A stretch of 64,000 nucleotides of DNA from Sphingomonas jinjuensis (GCF_014197105.1 NZ_JACIEV010000001.1:496001-560000), one strand, 5' to 3'. Numbered from the stretch's first letter, positions 45,103 to 54,351 are shown. The notes: generated by a model not told the origin, from the letters alone. Translations and numbers: made by a program.

Positions 45103-45132
45103 GGGGCCGCCGGCGTCTCCACCGGCGACCCC
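45103..45132. terminator. Bidirectional hairpin between dprA and the PEP-CTERM gene
   Basis: GGGGCCGCCGG (45103-45113) pairs with CCGGCGACCCC (45122-45132) with one mismatch. It lies between convergent genes; short T/A tracts flank it, so it probably ends both transcripts. Confidence 0.55.
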
Positions 45133-45156
45133 TCCCCCGTTAGCCGATGAGGCGGA

Positions 45157-45708
45157 TCAGGCGTAGGTGACGGCGACCCTCTTGCGACGATAGCGCGCCG
45201 CGCCGGCGACCATGCCAAAGCCGACGAGCATCATCGCCCAGGTCGACGTTTCCGGCACCGCGGCGATCGTGCCCGACAGCGAGCGGACGTCGAAGAACAC
45301 GACATTGCGGCGCTGCGACTCGCCCGACAGCGATCCGAGCTGGGTGACCGACTGGGTCAGCGGCAGCGGGAACTGGAGCGTCAGTGCATTGCCGCTGACC
45401 AGCGACGAAATGGTGAAGGCGGCGCCCGATAGCGTCGTGCCGGGCAGGCTGCCCATCGTCCATGCCGCGGTGCTGGTGGTGTAAAGGATGGATTCGAATT
45501 TACCGGACGCGCTGCTGGTCAGCGAGAAGGCTTCGAGCGCCGACATTGCATCGTTGGTGCTGATCGTGCCGGTCAGCGTGCCGGCGGCCTTGCCATTGGC
45601 GGTGTCGGTGAAGGTGCCGTTGACCGTGAACATCTTGGTCGCGTTGGCCGTACCGGCCGTGAAGAGGGCAGCCGTAGCCGCGCCCAGAAAGAGCATCTTG
45701 CGCATCAT
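45157..45708 (-). CDS. PEPxxWA-CTERM sorting-domain exported protein
   Basis: A 183-residue protein with an N-terminal signal peptide (MMRKMLFLGAATAALFTAGTANA) and a C-terminal sorting signal: VPETSTWAMMLVGFGMVAGA followed by RYRRKR, the PEP-CTERM layout with the PEPxxWA variant typical of sphingomonads. The body is Thr/Ser/Gly-rich (FTDTANGKAAGTLTGTIST) and looks like a surface beta-sandwich of unknown role. The signal should be processed by an exosortase, encoded elsewhere. The upstream region 45709-45964 holds no other gene. Confidence 0.88.
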   Translation of the reverse strand: MMRKMLFLGAATAALFTAGTANATKMFTVNGTFTDTANGKAAGTLTGTISTNDAMSALEAFSLTSSASGKFESILYTTSTAAWTMGSLPGTTLSGAAFTISSLVSGNALTLQFPLPLTQSVTQLGSLSGESQRRNVVFFDVRSLSGTIAAVPETSTWAMMLVGFGMVAGAARYRRKRVAVTYA

Positions 45709-45964
45709 GATATAGTCCCCCGTTGTGAGCTTTGATTACTCGACTAACGGACCGGATCATCAGTCAAATTCGCATGTGCAGCAAGTCTATGGTTGCCAAC
45801 CCTGGTTAACGAATGCTTTGCAATGTACGTGTCGCACTGTGCCTTTTTGGGATTGGTCCGGCTTGGTGTATCGGACGCGGGACCCGCCGGGCGGCGGCTT
45901 GACGCGGGCCCGGTTCGCTCTTCACCCTCGCGCGTACGTGTGAGGCTCTCCATCTAAGGCGTAC

Positions 45965-48541
45965 ATGCAGCTCGTCATCGTCGAATCGCCCGCCAAGGCG
46001 AAAACCATCGAGAAGTATCTGGGGTCGGATTATCGCGTTCTCGCGAGCTACGGCCACGTCCGCGATCTGCCGCCGAAGGACGGGTCGGTGAACCCCGACG
46101 ACGGGTTCTCGATGGAATGGGAAAACTACGCCGACAAGGCCAAGCAGCTGAAGGCGATCGCCGACGAGGCGAAGAAGGCCGATCGACTGATCCTGGCGAC
46201 CGACCCCGATCGCGAGGGCGAGGCGATCAGCTGGCACGTGCAGGAGGTGCTTCGTGCGCGCAAGGCGCTGCCCAAGGATGTCCAGCGGGTGACCTTCAAC
46301 GCGATCACCAAGCCGGCGGTGACCGCGGCGATGCAGGCACCGCGCGAGCTCGACGAGGACCTGATCGACGCCTATCGGGCGCGCCGCGCGCTCGACTATT
46401 TGGTCGGTTTCACGCTGTCGCCGGTGCTGTGGCGCAAGCTGCCCGGCGCCAAGTCGGCGGGCCGCGTCCAGTCGGTGGCGCTCAGGCTGATCGTCGAGCG
46501 CGAGCGCGAGATCGAGCGCTTCGTCGCGCAGGAATATTGGTCGGTCGCGGCGCAGATGGAGCATGACGGCACGCCCTTCGTCGCGCGGCTCGTCACCTGG
46601 AACGGCGACAAGCTCGACCGGCTGTCGATCGGCGACCAGGCCAGCGCGATGCGCGCCAAGGCCGATGTCGAGGCGGGGCGCTTCTCGGTCCAATCAGTCG
46701 AGACCAAGCCGGCAACGCGCAACCCGCCGCCGCCGTTCACGACGTCGACCTTGCAGCAGGAGGCGGCACGCAAGCTCGGCTTCTCGGCCAGCCATACGAT
46801 GCGGATCGCGCAGGGCCTCTACGAGGATGGCGCGATCACCTATATGCGGACCGACGGCGTCCAGATGGATGGCAGCGCGATCAGCGCGGCGCGGCTGGCG
46901 GTCGCGAACCGCTATGACGCCAGCTACGTCCCCGACAAGCCGCGCCAGTATCAGACCAAGGCGAAGAACGCGCAGGAAGCGCACGAGGCGATCCGCCCGA
47001 CCGATTTCGGCAAGGATCGCGTCGGCGGCGGCGACCATGCGCGGCTGTACGACCTGATCTGGAAGCGCGCGCTCGCCAGCCAGATGGCGTCGGCGCGGAT
47101 GGAGCGGACCACGGTCGAACTGAGCGAAGGCACCGGCCGCCATGTCCTGCGGGCGACCGGACAGGTCGTGCTCTTCCCCGGCTACCTCGCGCTCTACGAA
47201 GAGGGCCAGGACGAGGAGAGCGAGGAGGCCCGCCGTCTGCCGCGGCTGCGCGAGGGCGACGCGCCGGCGAAGAAGGCGGTCGATGCCGAACAGCATTTCA
47301 CCCAGCCGCCGCCGCGCTTTTCCGAGGCCAGCCTGGTCAAGCGGATGGAGGAACTGGGGATCGGTCGCCCGTCGACCTATGCCTCGATCATCCAGACGCT
47401 GAAGGACCGCGCCTATGTCCGCATCGAGAAGAACCGCTTCTTCGCCGAGGAGAGCGGGCGGCTGGTGACGGCGTTCCTCGAGCGCTTCTTCGAACGCTAT
47501 GTCGGCTATGACTATACCGCCGAGCTCGAGGAAGAGCTGGACGACGTGTCGGGTGGCCGGGCGCAGTGGCAGTCGGTGCTGGAGGCGTTCTGGCGCGATT
47601 TCAAGCCGCGCACCGCCGAGGTGATGGAGCAGAAGCCGAGCGAGGTCACCGCCGCGCTCGACCAGTTCCTGGCGCCGTATCTGTTCCCCGACAAGGCCGA
47701 CGGCAGCGACCCCAGGCTGTGCCCCAATTGCGGCGAGGGCAAGCTGGCGCTGCGCGGCGGGCGGTTCGGCGCGTTCATCGCGTGCTCGAACTATCCCGAG
47801 TGCAAATACACGCGTCGCTTCGCACAGGGCGGGAGCGAGGCGGGGGCGGACACCGGCCCCGAAGCGCTGGGCAAGGATCCCGAGACGGGACTCGAGGTCG
47901 AGCGCAAGTCGGGACGGTTCGGGCCGTACATCCAGCTCGGCGAGGGGAAGGACGCAAAGCGCGCCTCGATCCCCAAGGACATCGGTGAACTCGACCTGGA
48001 GATGGCGCTGAAGCTGCTGAGCCTGCCGCGCACCGTCGGCCAGCATCCCGAGACGGGGGCGGACATCACTGCGTCGATCGGGCGCTATGGGCCGTATCTC
48101 GCGCACAACGGCAAATATGCGCGGCTGCAGTCGACCGCCGAGGTGTTCGAGACGGGGATGAACGCGGCGGTGGTGAAGCTGGCCGAGGCGGCGGCGGGTG
48201 GCGGGCGGCCGCAGCGTGGCGCCGCGCGCGCGCCGTTGAAGGAGTTGGGCAAGCATCCGCGCACCGAGCTGGAGCTGAAGCTGATGGAGGGCCGCTATGG
48301 CGCTTACGTCACCGACGGCACCACCAATGCGACGCTGCCCAAGTCGGTGACGCCCGACGAGTTGACGCTGGAGGAAGCCGCGTCGCTGATCGACGCACGC
48401 GCGGCGGCGGCACCGGCCAAGGGAAAGAAGAAGCCGGGGGCGAAGAAGGCACCGGCAAAGAAGGCTGCGGGTGCGAAGGCTCCGGCCAAGGCCGCGGCGA
48501 AGAAGCCGGCTGCGAAGAAGACGGCGGCGAAGAAGGAATAG
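45965..48541 (+). CDS. topA: DNA topoisomerase I
   Basis: An 858-residue type IA topoisomerase relaxing negative supercoils. The TOPRIM domain begins VIVESPAKAKTIEKYLGSDY, with the acidic DPDREGEAISWHVQE, and the catalytic tyrosine is in ITYMRTDGVQM. One four-Cys zinc ribbon remains (LCPNCGEGKLALRGG..FIACSNYPECKY), followed by several Topo_C_Rpt-like blocks and a Lys/Ala/Pro-rich basic tail (KGKKKPGAKKAPAKKAAGAK...) that may help DNA binding. It follows dprA in gene order. Confidence 0.97.
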   Translation: MQLVIVESPAKAKTIEKYLGSDYRVLASYGHVRDLPPKDGSVNPDDGFSMEWENYADKAKQLKAIADEAKKADRLILATDPDREGEAISWHVQEVLRARKALPKDVQRVTFNAITKPAVTAAMQAPRELDEDLIDAYRARRALDYLVGFTLSPVLWRKLPGAKSAGRVQSVALRLIVEREREIERFVAQEYWSVAAQMEHDGTPFVARLVTWNGDKLDRLSIGDQASAMRAKADVEAGRFSVQSVETKPATRNPPPPFTTSTLQQEAARKLGFSASHTMRIAQGLYEDGAITYMRTDGVQMDGSAISAARLAVANRYDASYVPDKPRQYQTKAKNAQEAHEAIRPTDFGKDRVGGGDHARLYDLIWKRALASQMASARMERTTVELSEGTGRHVLRATGQVVLFPGYLALYEEGQDEESEEARRLPRLREGDAPAKKAVDAEQHFTQPPPRFSEASLVKRMEELGIGRPSTYASIIQTLKDRAYVRIEKNRFFAEESGRLVTAFLERFFERYVGYDYTAELEEELDDVSGGRAQWQSVLEAFWRDFKPRTAEVMEQKPSEVTAALDQFLAPYLFPDKADGSDPRLCPNCGEGKLALRGGRFGAFIACSNYPECKYTRRFAQGGSEAGADTGPEALGKDPETGLEVERKSGRFGPYIQLGEGKDAKRASIPKDIGELDLEMALKLLSLPRTVGQHPETGADITASIGRYGPYLAHNGKYARLQSTAEVFETGMNAAVVKLAEAAAGGGRPQRGAARAPLKELGKHPRTELELKLMEGRYGAYVTDGTTNATLPKSVTPDELTLEEAASLIDARAAAAPAKGKKKPGAKKAPAKKAAGAKAPAKAAAKKPAAKKTAAKKE

Positions 48542-48548
48542 CCCGTTA

Positions 48549-48567
48549 CCCCGGCCTTGAGCCGGGG
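48549..48567. terminator. CCCCGG/CCGGGG hairpin after topA
   Basis: CCCCGG-CCTTGAG-CCGGGG lies eight bases past the topA stop and is a compact GC stem of the kind scattered through alphaproteobacterial genomes. A terminator role is likely but there is no clear T-run. Confidence 0.5.
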
Positions 48568-48591
48568 TGACGGTGGTGGTGTGGAGGCGTT

Positions 48592-49407
48592 GTGCTGCTG
48601 ATCTTCGGGATGGGGTACACGTCGCGGGCGATCGCCGCGCGGTGGCCAGGTGTGGTGGTCGGCACGACGCGCGACGGGCGTGACGGGACGCTGCGGTTCG
48701 ATGACGACGCAGCGGTCGGCCCCGCCCTTGCGGCGGCGACGCATGTACTGTCGTCGGTGCCGCCCGATGCCGACGGCGATCCGGTGCTGAGCCGCTACGG
48801 CGACCGGCTCGGTGGCAAATGGCACGGCTATCTCTCGTCGACCGGCGTCTATGGCGACGCGGGCGGGGCGTGGGTCGACGAGAGCGCGCCGATCGCCGGG
48901 CGTCGCGCCAATCGCAACGCGGCGGATGCGGCGTGGCTGGCGCTGGGGGCGCGGGTGTTTCGGCTGCCGGGCATCTATGGGCCCGGCCGATCGCCGCTCG
49001 ACCGCGTGCGCGAAGGCGCGGCGCATCGCGTCGACGTGGAGGGGCAGGTGTTCAGCCGGGTGCATGTCCACGATATCGCGGACGCGGTGGTACGTGCCGC
49101 GACGGCGCCCGCGGGGGCGTACAACATCGCCGACGACGTGCCCGCCGCGCAGAACGACGTCGTCGCCCATGCCGCCGCGCTGCTGGGGATGGCGCCGCCG
49201 CCGTTCGTGCGGCTCGACACGCTGTCGGCGCCGGCGCGTGCCTTCTATGCCGAGAACCGGCGGGTGGCGAACGGCAAGGCGAAGCGCGTGCTCGGCTGGA
49301 GCCCGCGCTATCGCGATTATCGCGCCGGCCTCTTGGCCCTCAGCGCGACGACCAGCCCCACCGCCGCCAGCGCCGCGCCACCGCCGGCGAGCGGCGACCA
49401 GCGATAG
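48592..49407 (+). CDS. NAD(P)-dependent epimerase-like SDR (YeeZ-like)
   Basis: A 271-residue atypical SDR with the short N-terminal motif LLIFGMGYTSRAIAARWPG, the serine/tyrosine region YLSSTGVYGDAGGAWVDE, and FRLPGIYGPGRSPLDRVREG. The catalytic Tyr-x3-Lys is degenerate (VYGDAGG), as in YeeZ-type proteins. The GTG at 48592 has GGAGG seven bases upstream. The last 90 bases overlap the convergent EamA gene antisense, so the final 30 residues (Ala/Thr/Pro-rich) are probably a non-conserved tail. Confidence 0.82.
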   Translation: MLLIFGMGYTSRAIAARWPGVVVGTTRDGRDGTLRFDDDAAVGPALAAATHVLSSVPPDADGDPVLSRYGDRLGGKWHGYLSSTGVYGDAGGAWVDESAPIAGRRANRNAADAAWLALGARVFRLPGIYGPGRSPLDRVREGAAHRVDVEGQVFSRVHVHDIADAVVRAATAPAGAYNIADDVPAAQNDVVAHAAALLGMAPPPFVRLDTLSAPARAFYAENRRVANGKAKRVLGWSPRYRDYRAGLLALSATTSPTAASAAPPPASGDQR

Positions 49408-50375
49408 CCCTCGAACAAGGTCGACAGCAGCATCGCGATGACGGGGACGATGACGCTGGAATAGGCGGCCTTGGCCGGGCCGATCACGCGCAGCACGCCG
49501 AAATAGAGCGGGAAGGCGAGCGCCGAGGCGGCGAGTCCGAGGTAGACGATACCCGCCAGATAGCTAGCGCGCCATTCGATCACCGGCGGCCCGTGCAGCC
49601 ACCAGGCGAAGGCGGCGTCGAGCGCGGCGCCCATCAGCATCGCCACTGAAAGCGTCGGGATCATCGGATAGCGTTTCGCCAGCGGCGTCGCCTGGAGGAC
49701 GTTGGCGGACGAGGCGGACAGGATCGCGAGCAGGGTGAAGCCGATGCCGGTCAGCGCGGTGGCGGGACCGTGCGGGTCGCTGCGCACCTCGTGCAGGAAC
49801 AGCAGCGCGACGCCGGCCATCGCGATGGTCGATCCCACGACGAGCTGCCGCCCCAGCCGCTGGCCGAGGAAGAGGCGCGCGAGGCCGGCGTTGGGCACCA
49901 GCAGCATCGCGAAGACGACCGCGACGAGACCCGAGGTGATGAACTGTTCGGCGCGATAGACGAAGTTGAAGTTGAGGCAGAACTGCAGGACGCCGATCGC
50001 CAGCGCGAACAGCCAACCGGCACGGTCGAGCCGGAAGCTGTCGCGCTTCACCAGCGCCCAGACCGTCATCGCGATGCCGGCAACGAGAAAGCGATAGCTG
50101 ACCGACCAGCTCGACGGCACCACCGCGACCTGATCGCGAATGACGAGCCAGGTCGAGCCCCAGATCAGCGTGACGATGGTGAAGGGGACAAGGATCGCGG
50201 CGCGGGTGGAGTTGGGCCGATCCAGTTCCTCCCCTGCAAGGGGAGGGGGACCGCTCGCGTTAGCGAGTGGTGGAGGGGTGGACGCGGGCGTGTCGCTTGG
50301 GGCTACCCCTCCACCACCGGCTGACGCCGGCGGTCCCCCTCCCCCTCCGGGGGAGGATTTGCTGGTGTCGCTCAC
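49317..50375 (-). CDS. EamA-family membrane transporter with repeat-encoded N-terminus
   Basis: A 352-residue DMT-superfamily exporter with two EamA repeats (about ten membrane segments; LIWGSTWLVIRDQVAVVPS marks the first). Relatives export amino acids or metabolites. Residues about 7-50 (Gly/Pro-rich, e.g. SSPGGGGGPPASAGGGG) are the translation of an intergenic palindromic repeat (50227-50358) inserted just after the start. The ATG at 50375 overlaps the threonine aldolase stop (ATGA), so coupling is kept despite the insertion. A role in exporting the aldolase's amino-acid substrates or products is inference. Confidence 0.9.
   Translation of the reverse strand: MSDTSKSSPGGGGGPPASAGGGGVAPSDTPASTPPPLANASGPPPLAGEELDRPNSTRAAILVPFTIVTLIWGSTWLVIRDQVAVVPSSWSVSYRFLVAGIAMTVWALVKRDSFRLDRAGWLFALAIGVLQFCLNFNFVYRAEQFITSGLVAVVFAMLLVPNAGLARLFLGQRLGRQLVVGSTIAMAGVALLFLHEVRSDPHGPATALTGIGFTLLAILSASSANVLQATPLAKRYPMIPTLSVAMLMGAALDAAFAWWLHGPPVIEWRASYLAGIVYLGLAASALAFPLYFGVLRVIGPAKAAYSSVIVPVIAMLLSTLFEGYRWSPLAGGGAALAAVGLVVALRAKRPAR
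50227..50358. repeat. Palindromic repeat inside the EamA gene
   Basis: TCCTCCCCTGCAAGGGGAGGGGGACCGC and GCGGTCCCCCTCCCCCTCCGGGGGAGGAT are the inverted arms, with GGTGGAGGGGT/ACCCCTCCACC nested inside. It is the same family as at 59471. Its frame is open in the EamA direction. Confidence 0.88.
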
Positions 50376-51373
50376 AGTGCCGCTATCGCGTCAGCGAGGG
50401 CGCCAACGTCGCCCTCGTCGCTGTCCCACGCGGTGACGAGGCGGATCTCGCCCGGTGCCCAATCGTAGAAGTCGAAGCCCTTCGCCCGCAGGGCGGCGGC
50501 TTCGTCCGGGGTCGCGCGCAGGAACACCTCGTTCGCCTCGACGGGGTGGATCAGGCGATCGCCGCCCGCCGCCGCCAGCGTCGCGGCGCGGGCGTTGGCG
50601 GCACGGGCGGTGTCGAGCCACAGGTCGTCGTCGAGCATGGCCAGCACCTGGGCGGCGAGGTAGCGGCCCTTCGACAGCAGCAGCCCGGCGCGCTTGCGGC
50701 GATAGCGGGTGACGGCGGCGAGGTCGGGGTCGAAGAACACGAGGCACTCCGCGCTCATCGCGCCGTTCTTGACGAAGCCGAAGCTGAGTGCGTCGACTCC
50801 CGCCTGCCACGTCACCGCGGCGGGGGTGCAGCCGAGCGTCGCCACCGCATTGGCGAAGCGTGCGCCGTCCATGTGGAATCCGAGGCCGCGGCCGCGCGCG
50901 AGATCGCCGATCGCGGCGACCTCGGCGGGGGTGTAGACGCGGCCATATTCGGTGGCGTTGGTGATCGAGATCGCGTGCGGCTGAACACGGTGGACGTCGT
51001 CCGGGATCGCGTCGAGCACCGCCTCGATCGCGGCGGGCGTCAGCTTGGCGCCCTCGCCCTCGGCCAGGAACAGCTTGGCGCCGTGGGTGTAGAATTCGGG
51101 CGCGCCGCCCTCGTCGTTCTGAATGTGCGCGTCGCGGTGGCAGACGATGCCGCCGTGGGGCGGGCACAGCGCCGCGAGTGCCAGGCAGTTGGCGGCGGTG
51201 CCGCTCGGCACCCACAGCGCGGCGACCTCAGTCCCGAACAGCGCCGACAGCCGGCCGTCGAGCGACCGCGACAGCCGGTCGCCGTCATAGGCGGTGTCGA
51301 GGCGATCGGCGGCCTGGATCGCCTGCATCACGCGCGGGTGGACGGCGGCGGCGTTGTCAGAAAAGAAGCGCAT
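50372..51373 (-). CDS. Low-specificity L-threonine aldolase
   Basis: A 333-residue PLP enzyme cleaving threonine (or allo-threonine) to glycine and acetaldehyde. MRFFSDNAAAVHPRVMQAI, TAYDGDRLSRSLDGRLSALFG and the PLP-lysine region LSFGFVKNGAMSAE (K) are characteristic. The ATG at 51373 is chosen: the longer frame's first 30 residues are only the translated intergenic repeat. It overlaps the EamA start. Confidence 0.92.
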   Translation of the reverse strand: MRFFSDNAAAVHPRVMQAIQAADRLDTAYDGDRLSRSLDGRLSALFGTEVAALWVPSGTAANCLALAALCPPHGGIVCHRDAHIQNDEGGAPEFYTHGAKLFLAEGEGAKLTPAAIEAVLDAIPDDVHRVQPHAISITNATEYGRVYTPAEVAAIGDLARGRGLGFHMDGARFANAVATLGCTPAAVTWQAGVDALSFGFVKNGAMSAECLVFFDPDLAAVTRYRRKRAGLLLSKGRYLAAQVLAMLDDDLWLDTARAANARAATLAAAGGDRLIHPVEANEVFLRATPDEAAALRAKGFDFYDWAPGEIRLVTAWDSDEGDVGALADAIAAL

Positions 51374-51420
51374 CGACCGCCGATTAGCGGGATGGGCGGG
51401 TAGTCGCCAGTGCGGCATGT

Positions 51421-51505
51421 CGTCATCCTGAACTTGTTTCAGGATCTCCTTGGGGCTGGCCATATGCGCGCCACGGGGAGATGCTGAATCGAGTTCAGCA
51501 TGACG
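51421..51505. repeat. Intergenic repeat, CGTCATCCTGAACTTG...CAGCATGACG type
   Basis: Arms CGTCATCCTGAACTTGTTTCAGGATC and GATGCTGAATCGAGTTCAGCATGACG lie between PBP1A and the aldolase, both on the minus strand, ending 18 bases from the PBP1A stop. Confidence 0.8.
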
Positions 51506-51523
51506 GGTGTCTGGTTAGGGAGG

Positions 51524-53626
51524 TTAAAACTCCCCGCCGTCGGGCGGCGGTGGTTCCTCACGGCGGTCTTCCGGCGGCGGCGGTTCGTCGCGGTCGCGGC
51601 GGGAGGGGCCGGCGGTGATGCTGCCGTCGTCGTTGAAGCGCAGGTTGATGCCCAGCCCGTCGAGCTCGGCCTGGTTCGCCTCGAGCACGTTGGCGGCATC
51701 GCCGACCAGCGCCTCGGGATCGATCACGTCGGTCGGCGGCGCCTTCACGACGGGGGCGATGTCGAGCGCCGAGACCATGAAGTCGCGCCAGATCTGTGCG
51801 GGGATGCCGCCGCCGTGGAGGCCGGGGTTGGGGGTATTGTCGTCGTTGCCGACCCAGACGCCGACGACGAGGTCGCCGGCGAAGCCGATGAACCACGCGT
51901 CGCGGCCCGATTGCGAGGTGCCCGTCTTGCCCCAGGCGGGTACGGTCAGTGCCGCCTCGCGCCCGGTGCCGCGCAGCGACGAGTTGAGCAGCGTCAGCAT
52001 TTCCTCGCGGACATTCTCGGGCATTCGCGTCTCGCGGCCGGTCAGGCTTTCCAGCCAGCCCTTGTCCTTCACTTCCTCGATCCCGCGCGGGCGCACCGGA
52101 TAGCTGCCGTTGGCGACGCCGGCATAGGCGGCGGTCAGTTCGAGCAGCGATACCTCGGCGGTGCCGAGCCCGATCGTCGCCTCGTTGGGAATGGGCGTCG
52201 AAATGCCGAGGTCGCGCGCCGCCTTGATGACGTTCTTGACGCCGACCTGCTGAGTCAGCCGGGCCGCGGCGACGTTGGACGAACGGGCGAAGGCGCGGCG
52301 CAGCGTAATGGGGCCCAGATAGCGGTTGTCGTCGTTGCGCGGCTTCCACCCGGCGAAGTCGAAGCGGGTGTCGTCGACGGTCGAATCGGGAGTCAGCCCG
52401 GCGCGCATCGCGGCGAGATAGACGAACAGCTTGAAGGTCGAGCCCGGCTGGCGCTTCGCCTGGGTGGCGCGATTGAACGGGCTCTTGCCGTAATCGCGCC
52501 CGCCGACCATCGCGACGATGCGGCCGTCGCGGCGCATCGCGACCAGCGCAGCCTGCGCCTGACGAAGACCGGCGCGGCGGATGACTGCCTCCGCCTCGCG
52601 CTGGAGGTTGCGGTCGAGCGTCGTCTTGACCGTCGCTTCGGACTTGATGGCGCCCGCCGCCTCGCGCGCTTCGGGGAGGACCCAGTCGGCGAAATAGGTG
52701 CCGGTCGGTAGCGCGCTGGGCGAGGCGGGGAGGACGCGCTGCGGCTGGACGCGATCGGCCTCCGCCTTGGTCAGGAAGCCGGCGTCCTCCATCGCCGCGA
52801 CCACCACCATCTCGCGAGCCCGGGCGCCCTTCAGGTTACTGGTCGGGGCAAGCCGCGAGGGCGCCTTGACCAGCCCGGCGAGCATCGCCGCCTGGCCGAT
52901 GTTGAGCGCCTGGGGCGTGCGGCCGAAATAATGCTTCGCGGCGGCGGTGATGCCGTAGACGTTGTCGCCGAAATAGGCGTTCGAGAGATAGCGCGAGAGG
53001 ATCTCGTCCTTCGACAGCCACGCCTCGAGCCAGAAGGCGATCATCACTTCACGGATCTTGCGCGCGGCGGTGCGATCCGAGTCGAGGAAGGCGTTCTTCG
53101 CCAGCTGCTGCGTGATCGTCGATCCGCCCTGGCGCACGCCGCCCGACCCGACATTGGCCCAGGCGGCGCGGGCGATGCCGCGCGGGTCGATTCCCCAGTG
53201 CGAGTAGAAGCGCCGGTCCTCGATCGCGAGGAACGCCTGCGTCACATGCTTGGGCAGCTTGGCGGCGTCGACTGGCGCGCCGATGATCGCGCCGCGGCGC
53301 GCGATCGGGGTGCCGTCCTCGGCGGTGATGGTGATCGACGGCGGCGTCGGCGGCTGGAGCGATTTGGACAGCGGCGCGGTGATCGCCAGCCAGCCGATCG
53401 CGATGACGAGCAGGACGATGCCGGCGGCGGCGCCGCGGACGATCCACTTGCCCCAGGCGACGCGGCGGCGCGGCTTTCCCGGCGAATCAGGGGCGCGATA
53501 GTGCCAGCCGTCGTCGTCCAGCTGCGCCCGGTCGTCGTCGCCCAGCGCATAGCGCCGTGCGATCGGGATACGCTTGTCATAGTCACGGGGCACGTCACGC
53601 ATCGGGTCGTCCAGCCGGTCAGCCAT
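51524..53626 (-). CDS. Penicillin-binding protein 1A (bifunctional transglycosylase/transpeptidase)
   Basis: A 700-residue class A PBP. A 70-residue cytoplasmic N-terminus precedes one membrane span (VRGAAAGIVLLVIAIGWLAI). The GT51 domain shows FLAIEDRRFYSHWGIDPRG with the catalytic Glu, and GGSTITQQLAKN. The transpeptidase domain shows SxxK in PGSTFKLFVYLAA, SSNVAA and the KTGTS box (WGKTGTSQSG). A Pro/Glu/Arg-rich tail (PPPPEDRREEPPPPDGGEF) ends it. The ATG at 53626 was preferred to the longer frame. Confidence 0.95.
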   Translation of the reverse strand: MADRLDDPMRDVPRDYDKRIPIARRYALGDDDRAQLDDDGWHYRAPDSPGKPRRRVAWGKWIVRGAAAGIVLLVIAIGWLAITAPLSKSLQPPTPPSITITAEDGTPIARRGAIIGAPVDAAKLPKHVTQAFLAIEDRRFYSHWGIDPRGIARAAWANVGSGGVRQGGSTITQQLAKNAFLDSDRTAARKIREVMIAFWLEAWLSKDEILSRYLSNAYFGDNVYGITAAAKHYFGRTPQALNIGQAAMLAGLVKAPSRLAPTSNLKGARAREMVVVAAMEDAGFLTKAEADRVQPQRVLPASPSALPTGTYFADWVLPEAREAAGAIKSEATVKTTLDRNLQREAEAVIRRAGLRQAQAALVAMRRDGRIVAMVGGRDYGKSPFNRATQAKRQPGSTFKLFVYLAAMRAGLTPDSTVDDTRFDFAGWKPRNDDNRYLGPITLRRAFARSSNVAAARLTQQVGVKNVIKAARDLGISTPIPNEATIGLGTAEVSLLELTAAYAGVANGSYPVRPRGIEEVKDKGWLESLTGRETRMPENVREEMLTLLNSSLRGTGREAALTVPAWGKTGTSQSGRDAWFIGFAGDLVVGVWVGNDDNTPNPGLHGGGIPAQIWRDFMVSALDIAPVVKAPPTDVIDPEALVGDAANVLEANQAELDGLGINLRFNDDGSITAGPSRRDRDEPPPPEDRREEPPPPDGGEF

Positions 53627-53748
53627 GAAGTGTATTACATCCCTAAGGCGGCTGCGGCAAGCATCGCTGGTTTTACGCCCTTTATCTTGGAGCAAGGCCG
53701 CGGGGAAGGGCATGGCATCGCCGCGTGGCCCACGCTATCGCGGGCACC

Positions 53749-54351
53749 ATGCCGACGCCCGATCCCGCCGCCCTTCCCCTCGTCGTCGGTATCGGCGGGA
53801 CGATCGGCGGGGTGTCGTCGACCGAGCGGTCGCTGCGCATCGCGCTCGACGCGGCGGCGGCGCAGGGCTTTCGCACCCAGCTGTTCGGCGGTGCCGACAT
53901 GGCGCGGCTGCCGCTGTACGATCCGCGCGCGACCTCGCGCACGCCGGAGGAGCAGGCGTTCGTCGCGGCGGTCCGGGCGGCGTCGGCGGTCATCATCGCC
54001 AGCCCCGGCTATCACGGCAGTATCTCGGGCGTGGTCAAGAACGCGCTCGACCTGCTGGAGGAAACGGCGCGCGACGAGCGGCCGTATCTCAGCGACATGC
54101 CGGTCGGGCTGATCGCCACCGCCTATGGCTGGCAGGCGACGGGATCGACCATCGCCGCGCTGCGTTCGATCGTCCACGCATTACGCGGTTGGCCGACGCC
54201 GTTCGCGGCGGCGATCAACACCCAGATCACGAAGTTCGACGAAGAGGGGCGCGCGAGCGACGCGGCGGTGATGGAGCAATTGAGCCTCATCGGCCGCCAG
54301 GTCGCCCGCTTCGCGCCGCTCGCCGCCGAGGCGAAGAGGATGCAAGAATGA
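53749..54351 (+). CDS. NADPH-dependent FMN reductase
   Basis: A 200-residue flavodoxin-like reductase. The conserved VVGIGGTIGGVSSTERSLRIAL replaces the usual GSxRxxS phosphate loop (GGTxxxxS type), and IIASPGYHGSISGVVKNALDLLEE is the classical flavin/NADPH block. The ATG at 53749 was chosen over an upstream GTG. Its TGA overlaps the next gene's ATG, suggesting a reductase pair. The acceptor (quinone, azo dye or metal) is unknown. Confidence 0.88.
   Translation: MPTPDPAALPLVVGIGGTIGGVSSTERSLRIALDAAAAQGFRTQLFGGADMARLPLYDPRATSRTPEEQAFVAAVRAASAVIIASPGYHGSISGVVKNALDLLEETARDERPYLSDMPVGLIATAYGWQATGSTIAALRSIVHALRGWPTPFAAAINTQITKFDEEGRASDAAVMEQLSLIGRQVARFAPLAAEAKRMQE

Noticed and set aside
51374..51463. 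30-residue N-terminal extension of threonine aldolase
   Set aside because: It is the translation of the CGTCATCCTGAAC repeat; the usual start MRFFSDN is at 51373.
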